Shown here: positions 23,494-34,135 of the stretch, in pieces
How the letters are laid out: the number at the start of each line of letters is the position of its first letter
Position numbering within the stretch: position 1 is the stretch's first letter
Source: Zanthoxylum bungeanum
Lineage: Eukaryota; Streptophyta; Magnoliopsida; Sapindales; Rutaceae
Length of the DNA stretch: 64,000 nucleotides
Assembly: GCA_019454045.1 (NCBI GenBank)
Contig: SKCR01021360.1
Location: 144,543-208,542, forward strand
Direction of reading: 5' to 3'
The notes under the pieces: generated by a model
Databases searched by the model: none
What the model was told of the DNA's origin: nothing
Seen by the model: the letters and a program-made list of their open reading frames with translations, nothing else
Program-made: the position numbers and the translations under genes

Positions 23494-24668
23494 AGTATAT
23501 GATACACATTGGGATGTGTATATGATACCATAGAATGGCACTAGAGCAAGTGGAAGAAATTGTTTGGGTTGGTGCTCTGAGCGCCAATCCGGATCGTATT
23601 TATGTCTGATTCATGAATACGAGCAATATATTTTTCCATAATATTACTAATTTAAATGGTATCACTTTTTGTCTTTTATATACTTATTCAATCTAATTTC
23701 GATTAGATTGAAACTAAATATGGTTTAGTGATATGTATATATATTAGACAAAGACCCACCGAATTTACAACGTAGTGCGCAGTTACAACATAGTTTGTAA
23801 TTGACATTGGGAAGTGTCACTATAAGTTGTATATCCTTAAATTAAGTTCCTGGTCAAGATTTACTAACACATGTGGGTTAGTAAAATCCGTTAAGACCAT
23901 TACATGTCGTATATCGGACTTGGTCCGATGGTTTATCCCAATGAATCATGAGTCTTGGGAGATTCGTATAAACATGTAAGTGTTTATTTGATAAATACTG
24001 AACGACTTACCGAAGATTTCCTAATAGATGGTACACAAACGTCAATAGAAATCTTCTCGGGTTGAGTAGCATAGTGATTCTTTGACTTGAGATACCACTG
24101 TGGATATATGAGTTATCTTTCATACTTAAATGACAGTCACGTCACCGATCTATTTAGATTAGACCTCCGCCTGTTCGTTGGGTGTGGACTCATGCTCATG
24201 ATATCCTGTGTGTAACAAGAAAGGATCCGTCAGTTCTGTGTACAGAGCATAGGTAGTCCATCATATGATTAGCAATCTGTTAAATTTATGGCCTTAGTAT
24301 ACTTCAGAAGTGAGTTCCGAATGTTATTTAGAGATTTCTAATAGATACGTCGACATGATTATTCCTATATAGATTTGACATTTATATCTATATCTCTAGG
24401 ATAATCCGGATACTTGTGACAGATGGATTATACTTATGCAGTGACCTCGACTTATATGATTCAGCGAGTTTATCCGTGGACGTCATAATTTACGGGTGGG
24501 TGAATTATAGACACGAAATTGGATTTCGTGACGGATTTGCCTGAATCTAGAGAGTCTCACTAATGAAATAAACTCGTAGAGCACTAGGGCAACTGTTATG
24601 AATAATACTGATTATTTATAACTCGTTTAACGGTTAAACAAAAAATACATGCAATCGGGACCTAACAG
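23494..24668. other. Unclassified, possible minus-strand LTR remnant
   Basis: No coding region is seen. The right end reads CGGGACCTAACA; on the minus strand this is TGTTAGGTCCCGATTGCATG, a common type of LTR start. No matching left end or target duplication (GTCAT follows 24668) was found, so the interpretation as a reversed, truncated LTR is weak. Confidence 0.3.
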
Positions 24669-26339
24669 TCATTTCCAAATTAATGTGTATTTATATTTAA
24701 TACTTGATTTTATTAAATACACATTAATAAAATATCAAATTGTGATATTTGGCATATATCATTAATATATGTATTTGAGATATTTAATGTAAATATAATA
24801 CATATATTTAAGATATTTGTATTTAAATATTTAATTGTTTAATTGTTTAATTGTTATATTAATTAAAATAATAAATATCTTAATAATGATTTGCTTTATT
24901 AAAGTTGGAAAATCGCTTAATACCATTGGAACACTTTTGATTTGCTTTATTAAAGTAAATAAAAGGTGGACTAATGAAAATTAAACAAATTGAAATAAAT
25001 TGTTATTTTTTTTGTTTAATAATTTGTCCAAGTGAGAAACATATAACAAAAATTATTTTGTTTCTTTTTTCACAATCACACAAGTTCAACAAAATATTAC
25101 AAAGTGAGTTGAGAGGATTTGAATGAAAATCAAAAAAGAGAAAGCTTAATTTTTGGAAATTTTGTAAGTATTCTTCATTTTTCTTCAAGATAGAAATTGT
25201 TTCTATTATTCTCATCTTCAATTGTATTGCTAAGAATGAACTCTATACTCTTAAGTTTGTAATTAAATTTGTTGGAAGCTTGTTTGAGGATGTTAAACAT
25301 GTATGATTAATTTATTTGCTTATTATTGTAATTAAGTTTAATAAATTAATTAGAAAGTTAAAGTTGCCATTCTAGAGTTAATTAGCCATTCATAATTAAC
25401 CTAGAATTGTTCTTGATTAATTTCATGATGGTGAGACTTGATTGATGTGGTAATTGGATGATTAAAATGTTGAATTTTGTCAATTTAATGCAAATTGTCC
25501 AATTTATGTAATTTGTGAAATTAGGGTTCTTAACCCATTCAAATTTTGGGGCTTTTCATATATATGAAATAATTTGATGTATATTTGATGTATGTCAAAT
25601 TTCGGATTAATTGGATTTGATCTTTATGTGTTTTGAACAAATTGGACCAAATTGCAATTAATACAAAATCTGGGCTGTTTTCATAATTCTGGAAAAATCT
25701 GGGCAGTTTCAGAATTTTATAAAAGTTTCTGGTTTAAGTTGCAAATTGTATAAATTATTTTGGGATTGATTTGGAATCAATTGCATATGTATTTGACAAT
25801 TTAAGGACCAAAATGATTAATTTACAAAGTGTAGGGGTCTCATTTCAATTAATGATAAATATGATTTTTCAGAAAAAAATTATGTTTTAATTTATTGAGT
25901 AATTAGAATAAATTGGTTTATTTTAATTGCCCAAGAAAATTATTTATCGAAAATTATTTCGAAGTGAAAATACATGAAAACGGTAAAAAATGGCGTTACC
26001 GGGTAACGGCTGCCCAAACAGTGAACTGGGCACTGTTCGGGCAGTCCATGAACTGTCCAAATATTTTAGGGGCTGACCTGGGTAGTCCCCATGAGCATTG
26101 GTCGGTCGGTTCGGTCGGAAACGCGTTTTATACTATTTTGCGGAAAAACATTATCTTAAGGCGTTTTTATATTATTTATGTCGTTATATGATATCGAATA
26201 AATATATATAGGTGAAATATGAATGAATTATTAATATTTGATATTGAATAATTTATTCGTAAGTTTAAAAATTTTAAACTACGATTTCACCCGAACAACG
26301 CTCCTTCCGCTGCGCCTCCCTGATTTGACCCCAACAACA
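24669..26339. other. AT-rich unclassified spacer
   Basis: This is long AT-rich DNA with short local repeats (TTTAATTGTTTAATTGTT near 24833-24855). The more GC-rich part at 25990-26130 contains two back-to-back hairpins (listed separately). The short open frames have no recognisable features. The end at 26339 is set where homology to the Athila-type LTR begins. Confidence 0.4.
25994..26044. repeat. Two adjacent hairpins
   Basis: CGTTACC-G-GGTAACG (25994-26008) is a perfect 7-bp inverted repeat. It is followed at once by CTGCCCAAACAGTG, a 7-base loop, and CACTGTTCGGGCAG (26010-26044), a 14-bp stem with one mismatch. They stand in otherwise AT-rich DNA. Confidence 0.7.
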
Positions 26340-28150
26340 TTTGGATTTTAGAAATTGGAAACTTGAAATGGCGTTCTAACGAAGTACAATTTCGGAAATT
26401 TCAACTTTGCGTAATTTTTGTATTTTGGTCATAACGTTCTACTCCGATATCAGATTGAGGTGATTCAAGTTCCAGATTAAAGAAGACTCAAAGATCTACA
26501 ACTTTGACGCTCATAATAAGTTCGAATGCTGAAGTTTTCATGATCGAAATTGATAAAACTTCTGAAAGTATGTTATGTTTAATTATTAAAGTCAGTTTCA
26601 AAACAAAACAAAAAAAAAAAAAATTGTCAAACTTCCACCAAACATGGATTTGGTGCCATGTTTGGTGGAGGCAAAATATCAAGCCATTTCATTTGTAAAT
26701 TTCATACTTTCTTTGGTTTCTTGAAAAAGAATTAAGGATTGTATCTTGTGTGTTTTATTTAGTAGTTTTGTAATGTATTTTTATTTTTATTTTTAGTAGT
26801 AATAATAGTTTGTGTGTTTTTACTTTCTTTTATGTTTATTAGTTAATTTCCGCTTGGGGAAGGGTGAAACCTTTAATATGATAAGGTAGATTAATCTCAC
26901 TTAATTTATAATATGGAAATTGTAATTTAATAATATGGATTAAAGTTGATACCGCCTTACTGGCTGGTTTTATTTATTTGACATAATGTGACGCCGTCTA
27001 TATGGTCGGTCTTTAAGTGACAGATAATTACCGCCTATATGGCTAGTTTATGGACAAATAATAACACTGCCTTTAGGGCTGGTTTGACTTAATTGGATAA
27101 CACTGACAATTTCTATATTATAATAAAGTGAGATTTATACATTTGAAATATTAAAGATGGATCCCCTAACCCCCAATATTTTATATTTATTCTAGGAAAG
27201 TGATGGATCCCCTAACCCCCAATATTTTATATTTATTCTAGGAAAGTGTAATTTAATAATATGGATTAAAGTTGATACCGCCTTAGTGGCTGGTTTTATT
27301 TATTTGACATAATGTGACACCGTCTATATGGTCGGTCTTTAAGTGACAGATAATTACCGCCTATATGGCTGGTTTATGGACAAATAATAACACCGCCTTT
27401 AGGGCTGGTTTGACTTAATTGGATAACACTGACAATTTCTATATTATAATAAAGTGAGATTTATACATTTGAAATATTAAAGATGGATCCCCTAACCCCC
27501 AATATTTTATATTTATTCTAGGAAAGTGATGAAACACAATATTCATGAGATTAATAATTGATTTAATTATGTTATATTATGTTTAATGTTTTGGTTTGTT
27601 TATTGAATCTTAAGCTTAATGCTTCTTGTTAACTGGCCATTAATAAGATTGATGGGGTAAACTTAAAATGAACTTGATGAATGGATTTTAGGTTTCAGCC
27701 TTAGAGTCAATAACTCACGGTCTCACCTCGGAGTAAAGGACCCTTAATAGATTTCCTTCCAGGATAGAAATATACATGTCGAGCGGGGGTAGCCATAATT
27801 GGAACTTAATCTTAATGAATTCAGGTAACTTGGTTAACTTAGACATATGATTAATTGGGTTATTTGGGTGTTTGTATCTGACCATCTATAGAGGCTTTTG
27901 CATAATTTAGTGTTCCAGGTTAATAAACTAATGTATTGCACAAAATGAGATAACCACTTCATCTTTAAAAGATATTGGAAGGATTCACAACCCTAGATAG
28001 TTTAATAATATTGAATTTTCCTTTAATTTACATTCGTACTATTTTATTTACTTATTTTAGTTTAAAATCACCATCCAATCAACAACCAATCTATTAGATA
28101 CTCATAAACAGTTGGCTTCATAAATTAATAGCTTCATTTCATGTATTGTA
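26340..28150 (+). repeat. Left LTR fragment of Athila-type copy 1
   Basis: It matches, in reverse, the 3' LTR of copy 3 (35268-35606 plus 39253-40133) and the solo LTR at 43009-45245. Shared landmarks are GAAACTTGAAATGGCGTTCT near 26358, ACCGCCTATATGGCTGGTTT near 27357, and TTCCAGGTTAATAAACTAAT near 27913. The true LTR start is lost. The right end is approximate because homology fades after about 28095. Confidence 0.72.
26923..27530 (+). repeat. Near-perfect tandem duplication (period 326 bp) in the LTR
   Basis: The 280-bp block 26923-27202 recurs at 27249-27530 with only a handful of changes. Between them an extra copy of a 46-bp block (ATGGATCCCC...GGAAAGTG, 27157-27202) sits at 27203-27248. 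The high identity shows the duplication is much younger than the decayed pol beside it. Confidence 0.88.
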
Positions 28151-28204
28151 CTTCCTCTATTACCAGCAAATGCGTGTGACATCAAAACATGCATTCAGAT
28201 GATA

Positions 28205-31200
28205 CACCAGTCAGTTTAATTTGGGGGGAATGCAACTGAAGATCCTAATGCCCACATCAGCAACTTCCTGAAAGTTTGCGGCACTTTCAACTACAACCGA
28301 GCGGCTGAAGAAGTAATGAGACTGCGTGTTTTTCCATATTCTTTGAAAGACAGAGCTAAGGCTTGGCTAGACTCACTACCAGCAGGTTCCATCACAACAT
28401 GGAACAATCTAGCCACTAAATTCCTTGCAAAATAATTTCCCCCAGCCAGAACTACAAAGTTGAGGAACGACATCACATTCTTTGTGCAACATGATTCAGA
28501 ATCCCTCTGCGAAGCTTAGGAAAGATACAAGGATTTGCTCAGAAAATATCCTCACCGTGAGATTGTGAAATGGCTACAAGTCCAAACCTTCTACAATGGA
28601 CTTTCTGGATTAATGAGAACCACAATTGATGCTGCTGTTGGAGGTGCTTTAATGGAAAAATGAGAAGATCAGGCTTATGACCTAATTGAAGAAATGGCCA
28701 ACAATAATTCTTTGTGGCCAACAGAAATGAGCATGATCCAACGAATTGCTGGAATTTATGAAATTGGAGCCAACACAACATTGAGTGCCAAGCTGGATCA
28801 GATTTTCAAAAGTCTGGATACTCTTAACATGAATGTTGATGCTGGATCCACAAGTTCACAATATGAAGGAGCACCAGAGTCAGAATCTTACAACCAACAT
28901 GATGAGACGGTGAATTATGTCAACAATTTCAACAGACAGAGGAACAATCCATATTCCAACACCTACAATCGAGGTTGGAGGAATCATCCCAATTTCGCAT
29001 GGAGCAACAATTCATGGTAAAAAAATAATCCACCACCAGGATTCCAATAGTAGAATAAAGGCCAGGAGTATGAAAAAGAACCAGGAAAAGCAGAAGTACT
29101 TGCCCTGGTGAAAAAGCAACATCAAACATACGATGCTATGTTCAAAGCCAATATGCTTCTATAAAGGCACTGGAAAATCAAATAGGACAAATGGCCAGTG
29201 CTCAGAGTTACAGACTGCAAGGAAAACTTCCTAGCAACACAGAACCAAATCCAAGGAATAGAGGGAAGGAGCAATGTCAAGTCATTACCTTGAAAAATGG
29301 TACTGAAATCAACAAAGATGTTGGAGTCAAGGCAACTGCTGAGGAAGTTCCAAAAGAAAGCAGCAAAGTAGATCCACAGATGGAGGAAAAAGAAGCAAAA
29401 GCAAATGATCAAGAAAAATTCACTCCACCTCCACATTTTCCACAGAGTCTCCAGAAAACTAATTTTGACAAGCAGTTTGCTCGATTCCTGGAGATTTTCA
29501 AAAAGCTACATATCAACATTCCATTTGCAGAAACATTGGAACAAATGCCCAGTTATGTCAAATTCATGAAATACATTTTGTCACGAAAGCGAAGATTGGG
29601 AGATTAAGAAACAGTAGCATTGACAAAAGAATGCATCACCATCATTCAGAGGAAGCTTCCCCCAAAGTTGAAAGATCCTGGCAGTTTCGCCATCCCTTGC
29701 ACCATAGGCGAACATTACTTCGGTAATGGTTTATGTGATTTAGGTGCCAGCATTAACTTGATGCCTTTGTCTATTTACAGGAAACTGTAAATTGGAGAAG
29801 CAATGCCCACCTTAGTTACTCTACAGTTTGCTGACAGATCACTCACATTTCCAAGAGGTGTAGTGGAAGATGTATTGGTTAAAGTCGACAAATTCATTTT
29901 CCCTGTAGATTTCATTATCCTTGACATGGAAGAAGACAAAGATGTACCTATCATCTTCGGGAACCATTCTTGGCTACAGGTCGAATGGTTATTGATGTAT
30001 AAAAAGGAGAATTAACCATGAAAGTGCATGACCAAGAAGTTACATTCAATGTTTTCAAAGCCATGAAATTCCCGAGTGATGAAAATGAGGATGAATGTTT
30101 CAGAATTGATGTTGTAGATAGTATCATCCAGTATACTGATGCAATGCAACTTCCCACGGATAAACTAGAAGCTTGCATCACCAACAAGACTGACAGCGAG
30201 CTAGATGATGAAATTCTGGAATGTATCAACTATCTTGACAGACCATTTCGCTTCAAATTGACACCACAGGTGGAAAGTTTGGAACTACCAAAAAAGAAAC
30301 GAATCAAGCCCTCGATTGAAGAACCACTACAACTGGAACTAAAGATACTTCCGAGCCATCTCAGGTATGCATTCTTAGGAAACTCTTCTGATTTACCTGT
30401 GATTATTTCTTCATCGCTAACATTGGATCATGAAGATAAGTTGCTGAGAGTGTTACGAGAACACAAGAAAGCTATTGGTTGGACTATGGCAGACATTCGA
30501 GGCATTTGTCCATCATTTTGCATGCACAAAATTCTGATGAACGATGAATACAAAGCCACAGTGGACCATCAACGGAGACTAAATCCAATCATGAAGGAGG
30601 TCGTGAAGAAAGAAATTATCAAATGGTTGGATGCCGGTATCATTTATCCCATATCTGACAGCACGTGGGTGAGTCCTATGCAATGTGTGCCAAAGAAAGA
30701 AGGAATTATTGTAGTCACAAATGAAAAGAACGAGCTGATCCCAACAAGAACGGTGACTGGATGGAGAGTATGCATGGACTAAAGGAAGCTGAACAAAGCA
30801 ACAAGGAAATATCATTTCCCGCTACCATTCATTGATCAGATGTTAGACAGATTGGCGGGACATGAGTTCTATTGTTTTCTGGACGGATACTCTGGGTATA
30901 ATCAGATTTCCATTGCCCTAGAAGATCAGGAGAAAACCAATTTTACATGTTCGTATGGTACTTTTGCTTTCCATATGATGCCATTTGGACTATGTAATGC
31001 TCCTGTTACATTTCAACGTTGCATGATTGCCATCTTCTCAGACATACTGGAACAAAGTATGGAGGTTTTCATGGATGATTTTTCTGTGTTTGGAGACTCG
31101 TTTGACCACTGCTTGTAAAATATGGAAAATGTGTTACAAAGGTGTGAAGATACCAACCTCGTACTCAACCGGAAGAAATGCCACTTCATGGTGCAAGAAG

Positions 31201-33130
31201 ACATTGTCCTGGGACATTGGATCTCACAAAAGGGAATCGAGGTAGACAAAGTAAGGATCTAGACAATTGAAAAACTACCTCCACCATCATCCGTCAAATG
31301 GATTCAGAGTTTTATCTGACACGCTGGCTTTTACGTGAGATTTATCAAAGACTTCTCCAAGATTGCTAAACCTCGGTGCAATCTTCTGGAGAAAGATATG
31401 CCTTTCAACTTCACCAAAGAATGCCACAAAGCTTTTGAGATCTTAAAACAGAAGCTGGTCTCTGCCCCCATCATAATAGCTCCAGACTAGACCATTCCAT
31501 TTTAGGTGATGTGTGATGCTAGTGACTTTGCTATAGGTGCAGTTTTGGGACAACACAAAGCAAAAATTTTCCATACCATTTACTACTCCAGCAGAACTCT
31601 GAATGAAGCAAAACTCAACTACACAACCACTGAAAATGAGTTTCTCACAAGTGTTTTCTTTTGATAAATTCCGCTCCTATCTACCGGGTCCCAAAGTGGT
31701 GGTCTACACAGATCATTCAACAATTAAATACCTGATCGTGAAGAAATATGCCAAACCCAAATTGATCCGTTGGGTGCTTCTACTGCAAGAATTTGACGTG
31801 GAGATCCGAGATAGGAAATGGACAGAAAACTAAATGGCAGATCACTTATCGAGGCTTGAGAATGGAGAAATAGCTGGAAATGAACTGACAATCAAAGAAA
31901 CTTTTCCAGCTGAACAGTTGTTTTCCATGAAACAACAGGATGTCCCTTGGTATGCTGACTATGTAAACTACATAGTATAGGGAAAATGGCCGTTGGAATG
32001 GACACGTCAGCAACGAAAGAAGTTCTTTAAAGAAGTCAAGTAATATGTTTGGGATGAGCCGTACTTGTTAAAACGATGTGCTGATCAATTACTAAGGCGT
32101 TGTGTTCCACATGAGGAGGTCAATATTGTCTTGTAGCACTGTCATTCATCACCATACGGCGGACACTTCAGCGGAAATTAAACTGCAGCCAAAGTCCTAC
32201 AACATGGTTTGTTCTGGCCCACTCTGTTTAAACATGCTTACTTATTTGCTCTTTAATGTGACAGGTGACAGAGAACGGGAAATATATCGAGGAGAAATGA
32301 AGGACCTCTGCAAAATATTCTAGAAGTAGAGATATTTGATGTATGAGGGATTGACTTTTGGGACCCTTTGTTGTGATAAATGGGTTGAAGCAATAGCACT
32401 GCCTTCAAATGATTCAAAAGTGGTGATAAAATTCCTTAAAAAGAATATTTTCACTCGCTTCGGAACACCTCGGGCAATTATCAGTGATGGTGGCACACAT
32501 TTCTGCAATAGATACTTCGATGCACTCTTATCCAAATACGGAGTTACTCTTAAAGTTGCCACTGCCTACCATCCACAGTCAAATGGACATGTTGAAGTTT
32601 CAAACAGGGAGATCAAAAGAATCTTGGAAAGAATCGCTGGATCAACAAGGAGGGATTGGTCAACAAAACTGGATGACCTACATGACAGCTTACAAAACAC
32701 CCATTGGTATGTCCCTAAATCGAATGGTATTGGGGAAAGCATGCCATCTGCTAGTGGAGCTTAACATAAAACGTACTGGGCACTGAAGAAGTTAAATCTT
32801 GATCCATAAGTAGCAGGAGAAAAATGGCTCCACCAACAAAACAAATTGGAGGAATTTTGCCTACAGGCTTATGAAAATGCCAGAATATACAAAGAAAAGT
32901 CCAAGAAGTGGCATGATCGAAAAATAGTGCACAGACAACTAGAACCAAAGCAACATGTGTTTTTTTACAATTCAAGGTTGAAACTTTTCCCTGGAAAGCT
33001 GAAATCAAGGTGGTCGGGTCCATTTATGATTACTCAGGTTTTACCATATGGAGCTGTTGAGTTACTTGATCCCAACACCAATGATACATTCAAGGTTAAT
33101 AGCCAGCGTGTCAAGCACTACTTGGGATAA
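28205..33130 (+). pseudogene. Athila-type gag-pol, broken by many stops
   Basis: The gag part (about 28225-29040) reads EDPNAHISNFLKVCGTFNYN and later QVQTFYNGLSGLMRTTIDAA, typical of Athila gag. Linker 29190-29607 is charged. The protease core DLGASINLMPLSIYRKL lies near 29735-29790, followed by QFADRSLTFPRGVVEDVLVK. Reverse transcriptase spans about 30440-31250: VCMD near 30770, DGYSGYNQISIALEDQ near 30885, PFGLCNAPVTFQRC near 30985 and the catalytic FMDD near 31070. RNase H covers 31500-31850 and integrase about 32090-32770 ([18 protein letters not shown] near 32571). The frame ends SQRVKHYLG at 33130. In-frame stops, for example TAA right after DHCL near 31118, and lost bases make it non-functional. 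Direct continuation into the LOG-bearing tail shows that both belong to one element. Confidence 0.88.
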
Positions 33131-33203
33131 CCATTTTAGCGACAAAAAGAAAGTGTCACACTTTCAAATCTAGCATAACATTTGGGTAGTTATGTCTAGC
33201 TGA

Positions 33204-33243
33204 CGACATTAAACTTAGCGCTAGCAGGGAAGCAACCCATGCA
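33204..33243 (+). promoter_or_regulatory. Conserved post-pol motif
   Basis: GACGACATTAAACTTAGCG is followed by CTAGCAGGGAAGCAACCCAT. It recurs, reversed, near 51690-51735 and 58683-58725 (…CTAGC(A/T)xGGxAGGxAACCCATGC). Similar GGGAGGCAACCC blocks are known just after pol in Athila-like plant elements. Its conservation in three otherwise divergent copies suggests an RNA-level role, possibly splicing. That role is inference. Confidence 0.6.
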
Positions 33244-33284
33244 AATTGTGTATATATTCAGATTTAATGTGTTTTATTTTTGGT

Positions 33285-33302
33285 GTGTTTAATTTTTATA
33301 GG
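33285..33302 (+). promoter_or_regulatory. Candidate 3' splice acceptor before the small ORF
   Basis: GTGTTTAATTTTTATAG|GTAAAG lies 19 bases before the ATG at 33320. The other copies have the same layout: GTGTTTAATTTTTGTAG|GTAAAG (reverse of about 58614-58640) and GTGTTATTTTTGTAG|GTAAAA (reverse of about 51625-51650). A T-rich run ending in TAG or CAG fits a plant acceptor that would let a spliced RNA express the downstream ORFs. Confidence 0.45.
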
Positions 33303-33319
33303 TAAAGTCACATATCAGG

Positions 33320-33823
33320 ATGGAAGACGTTCTCGCAAATATTCACAAGCAATTTCCTTCTCTCCCTCAAAACTCTCTGATGAAAGTCTACAAAGTTCGC
33401 TTGGAACGAATGAGACTTTTGATGATCAAAGGTATTCCTAATGACATTTGTTGGATTATTGAAGCATATGTCCGATTGGCAGGTGAGTCCTCTGACTTTT
33501 TTATTTCATATCTGCATGGTTTAGGAAGAATCACCTATACTAAGAAAAGAAAAGCTAAAATACTAGGTGTTTGCTATAAATATGCACACATGACATGTAA
33601 TACTTGTTGTCGTTCTTTAGGAATGATGTCTGATAACCGTGAAGATAAAATTAAATTCATTAGGGATGTCATGAGTAAGGAGTCTTTGGATGACATATCA
33701 TTGACTCTTGAGACGCATTCCAGTGGATATATGTATCACGCAATTCGCATGTTACATGCACAATTCCAAAAAGAAAGACAACATTTATGTCTCAGGAATC
33801 TAACTCTAAAAGACACTGTTTGA
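33320..33823 (+). CDS. Unrecognised element-borne protein (167 aa)
   Basis: This intact ORF lies between pol and the LOG pseudogene, just after an acceptor-like site. It begins MEDVLANIHKQFPSLPQN. It has a central aromatic/cysteine-rich patch (residues about 95-110, CYKYAHMTCNTCCRSLGM) and a charged C-terminal half with repeated R, K, H. There is no clear signal peptide or membrane span. A relic of the same gene lies on the minus strand at about 58100-58599, where the first cysteine pair reads CYKCA, so the ancestral form may have had a C-x2-C metal site. Only a C-terminal trace is left in element E (about 51470-51590). I do not recognise the family. It occupies the place where Athila elements carry an env-like ORF but shows no envelope hallmarks. 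In copy 1 it is open although pol is dead, which could be chance or late decay. Confidence 0.6.
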   Translation: MEDVLANIHKQFPSLPQNSLMKVYKVRLERMRLLMIKGIPNDICWIIEAYVRLAGESSDFFISYLHGLGRITYTKKRKAKILGVCYKYAHMTCNTCCRSLGMMSDNREDKIKFIRDVMSKESLDDISLTLETHSSGYMYHAIRMLHAQFQKERQHLCLRNLTLKDTV

Positions 33824-33944
33824 CAATTTATAATAAAATTTGATGGGAAGCTTGTCCATGAACCATCGACGTCATTCAAGCCGTTACTTCTTGTAAATAT
33901 TATTATCTATTTGTATTTATCTAATAATTGTGATTTGATTTTTT

Positions 33945-33968
33945 ATTTTCTTTTATTTTCTCCGACAG
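33945..33968 (+). promoter_or_regulatory. Second candidate 3' splice acceptor, before LOG
   Basis: TTTTCTTTTATTTTCTCCGACAG|GATCCAGAC has the pyrimidine run and CAG of an acceptor. The same block (CGTAGACAG|GATCCAGA) precedes LOG in element E, where it is present three times in tandem. The copy 3 region near 57945-57960 is a decayed match. Confidence 0.45.
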
Positions 33969-34067
33969 GATCCAGACTTTTTGACTTTCACGGTGTATTT
34001 TACTGTTGAGCTAATAATTATTATTTGGCAGGTACTAGTGCTATTATTACTCAGCATTTTTCAAGTT

Positions 34068-34077
34068 CTATAAATTC
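34068..34077 (+). promoter_or_regulatory. Candidate TATA box for LOG, copy 1
   Basis: CTATAAATTC stands 59 bases before the LOG ATG. The same box is found at 51177-51186 (58 bases before) and, changed by one base, at 57839-57848 (about 57 before). This spacing would allow an independent transcript starting just before LOG. Confidence 0.45.
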
Positions 34078-34135
34078 AACTCATCATTGAACTCTTGAAG
34101 GCATCAAGACTTGAGAAAAAATACATATAAAAAAA

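Noticed and set aside
28694..29020. Open frame considered as a separate gene
   Set aside because: It continues the Athila gag between stops (ends with an N-rich stretch) and belongs to the broken gag-pol.
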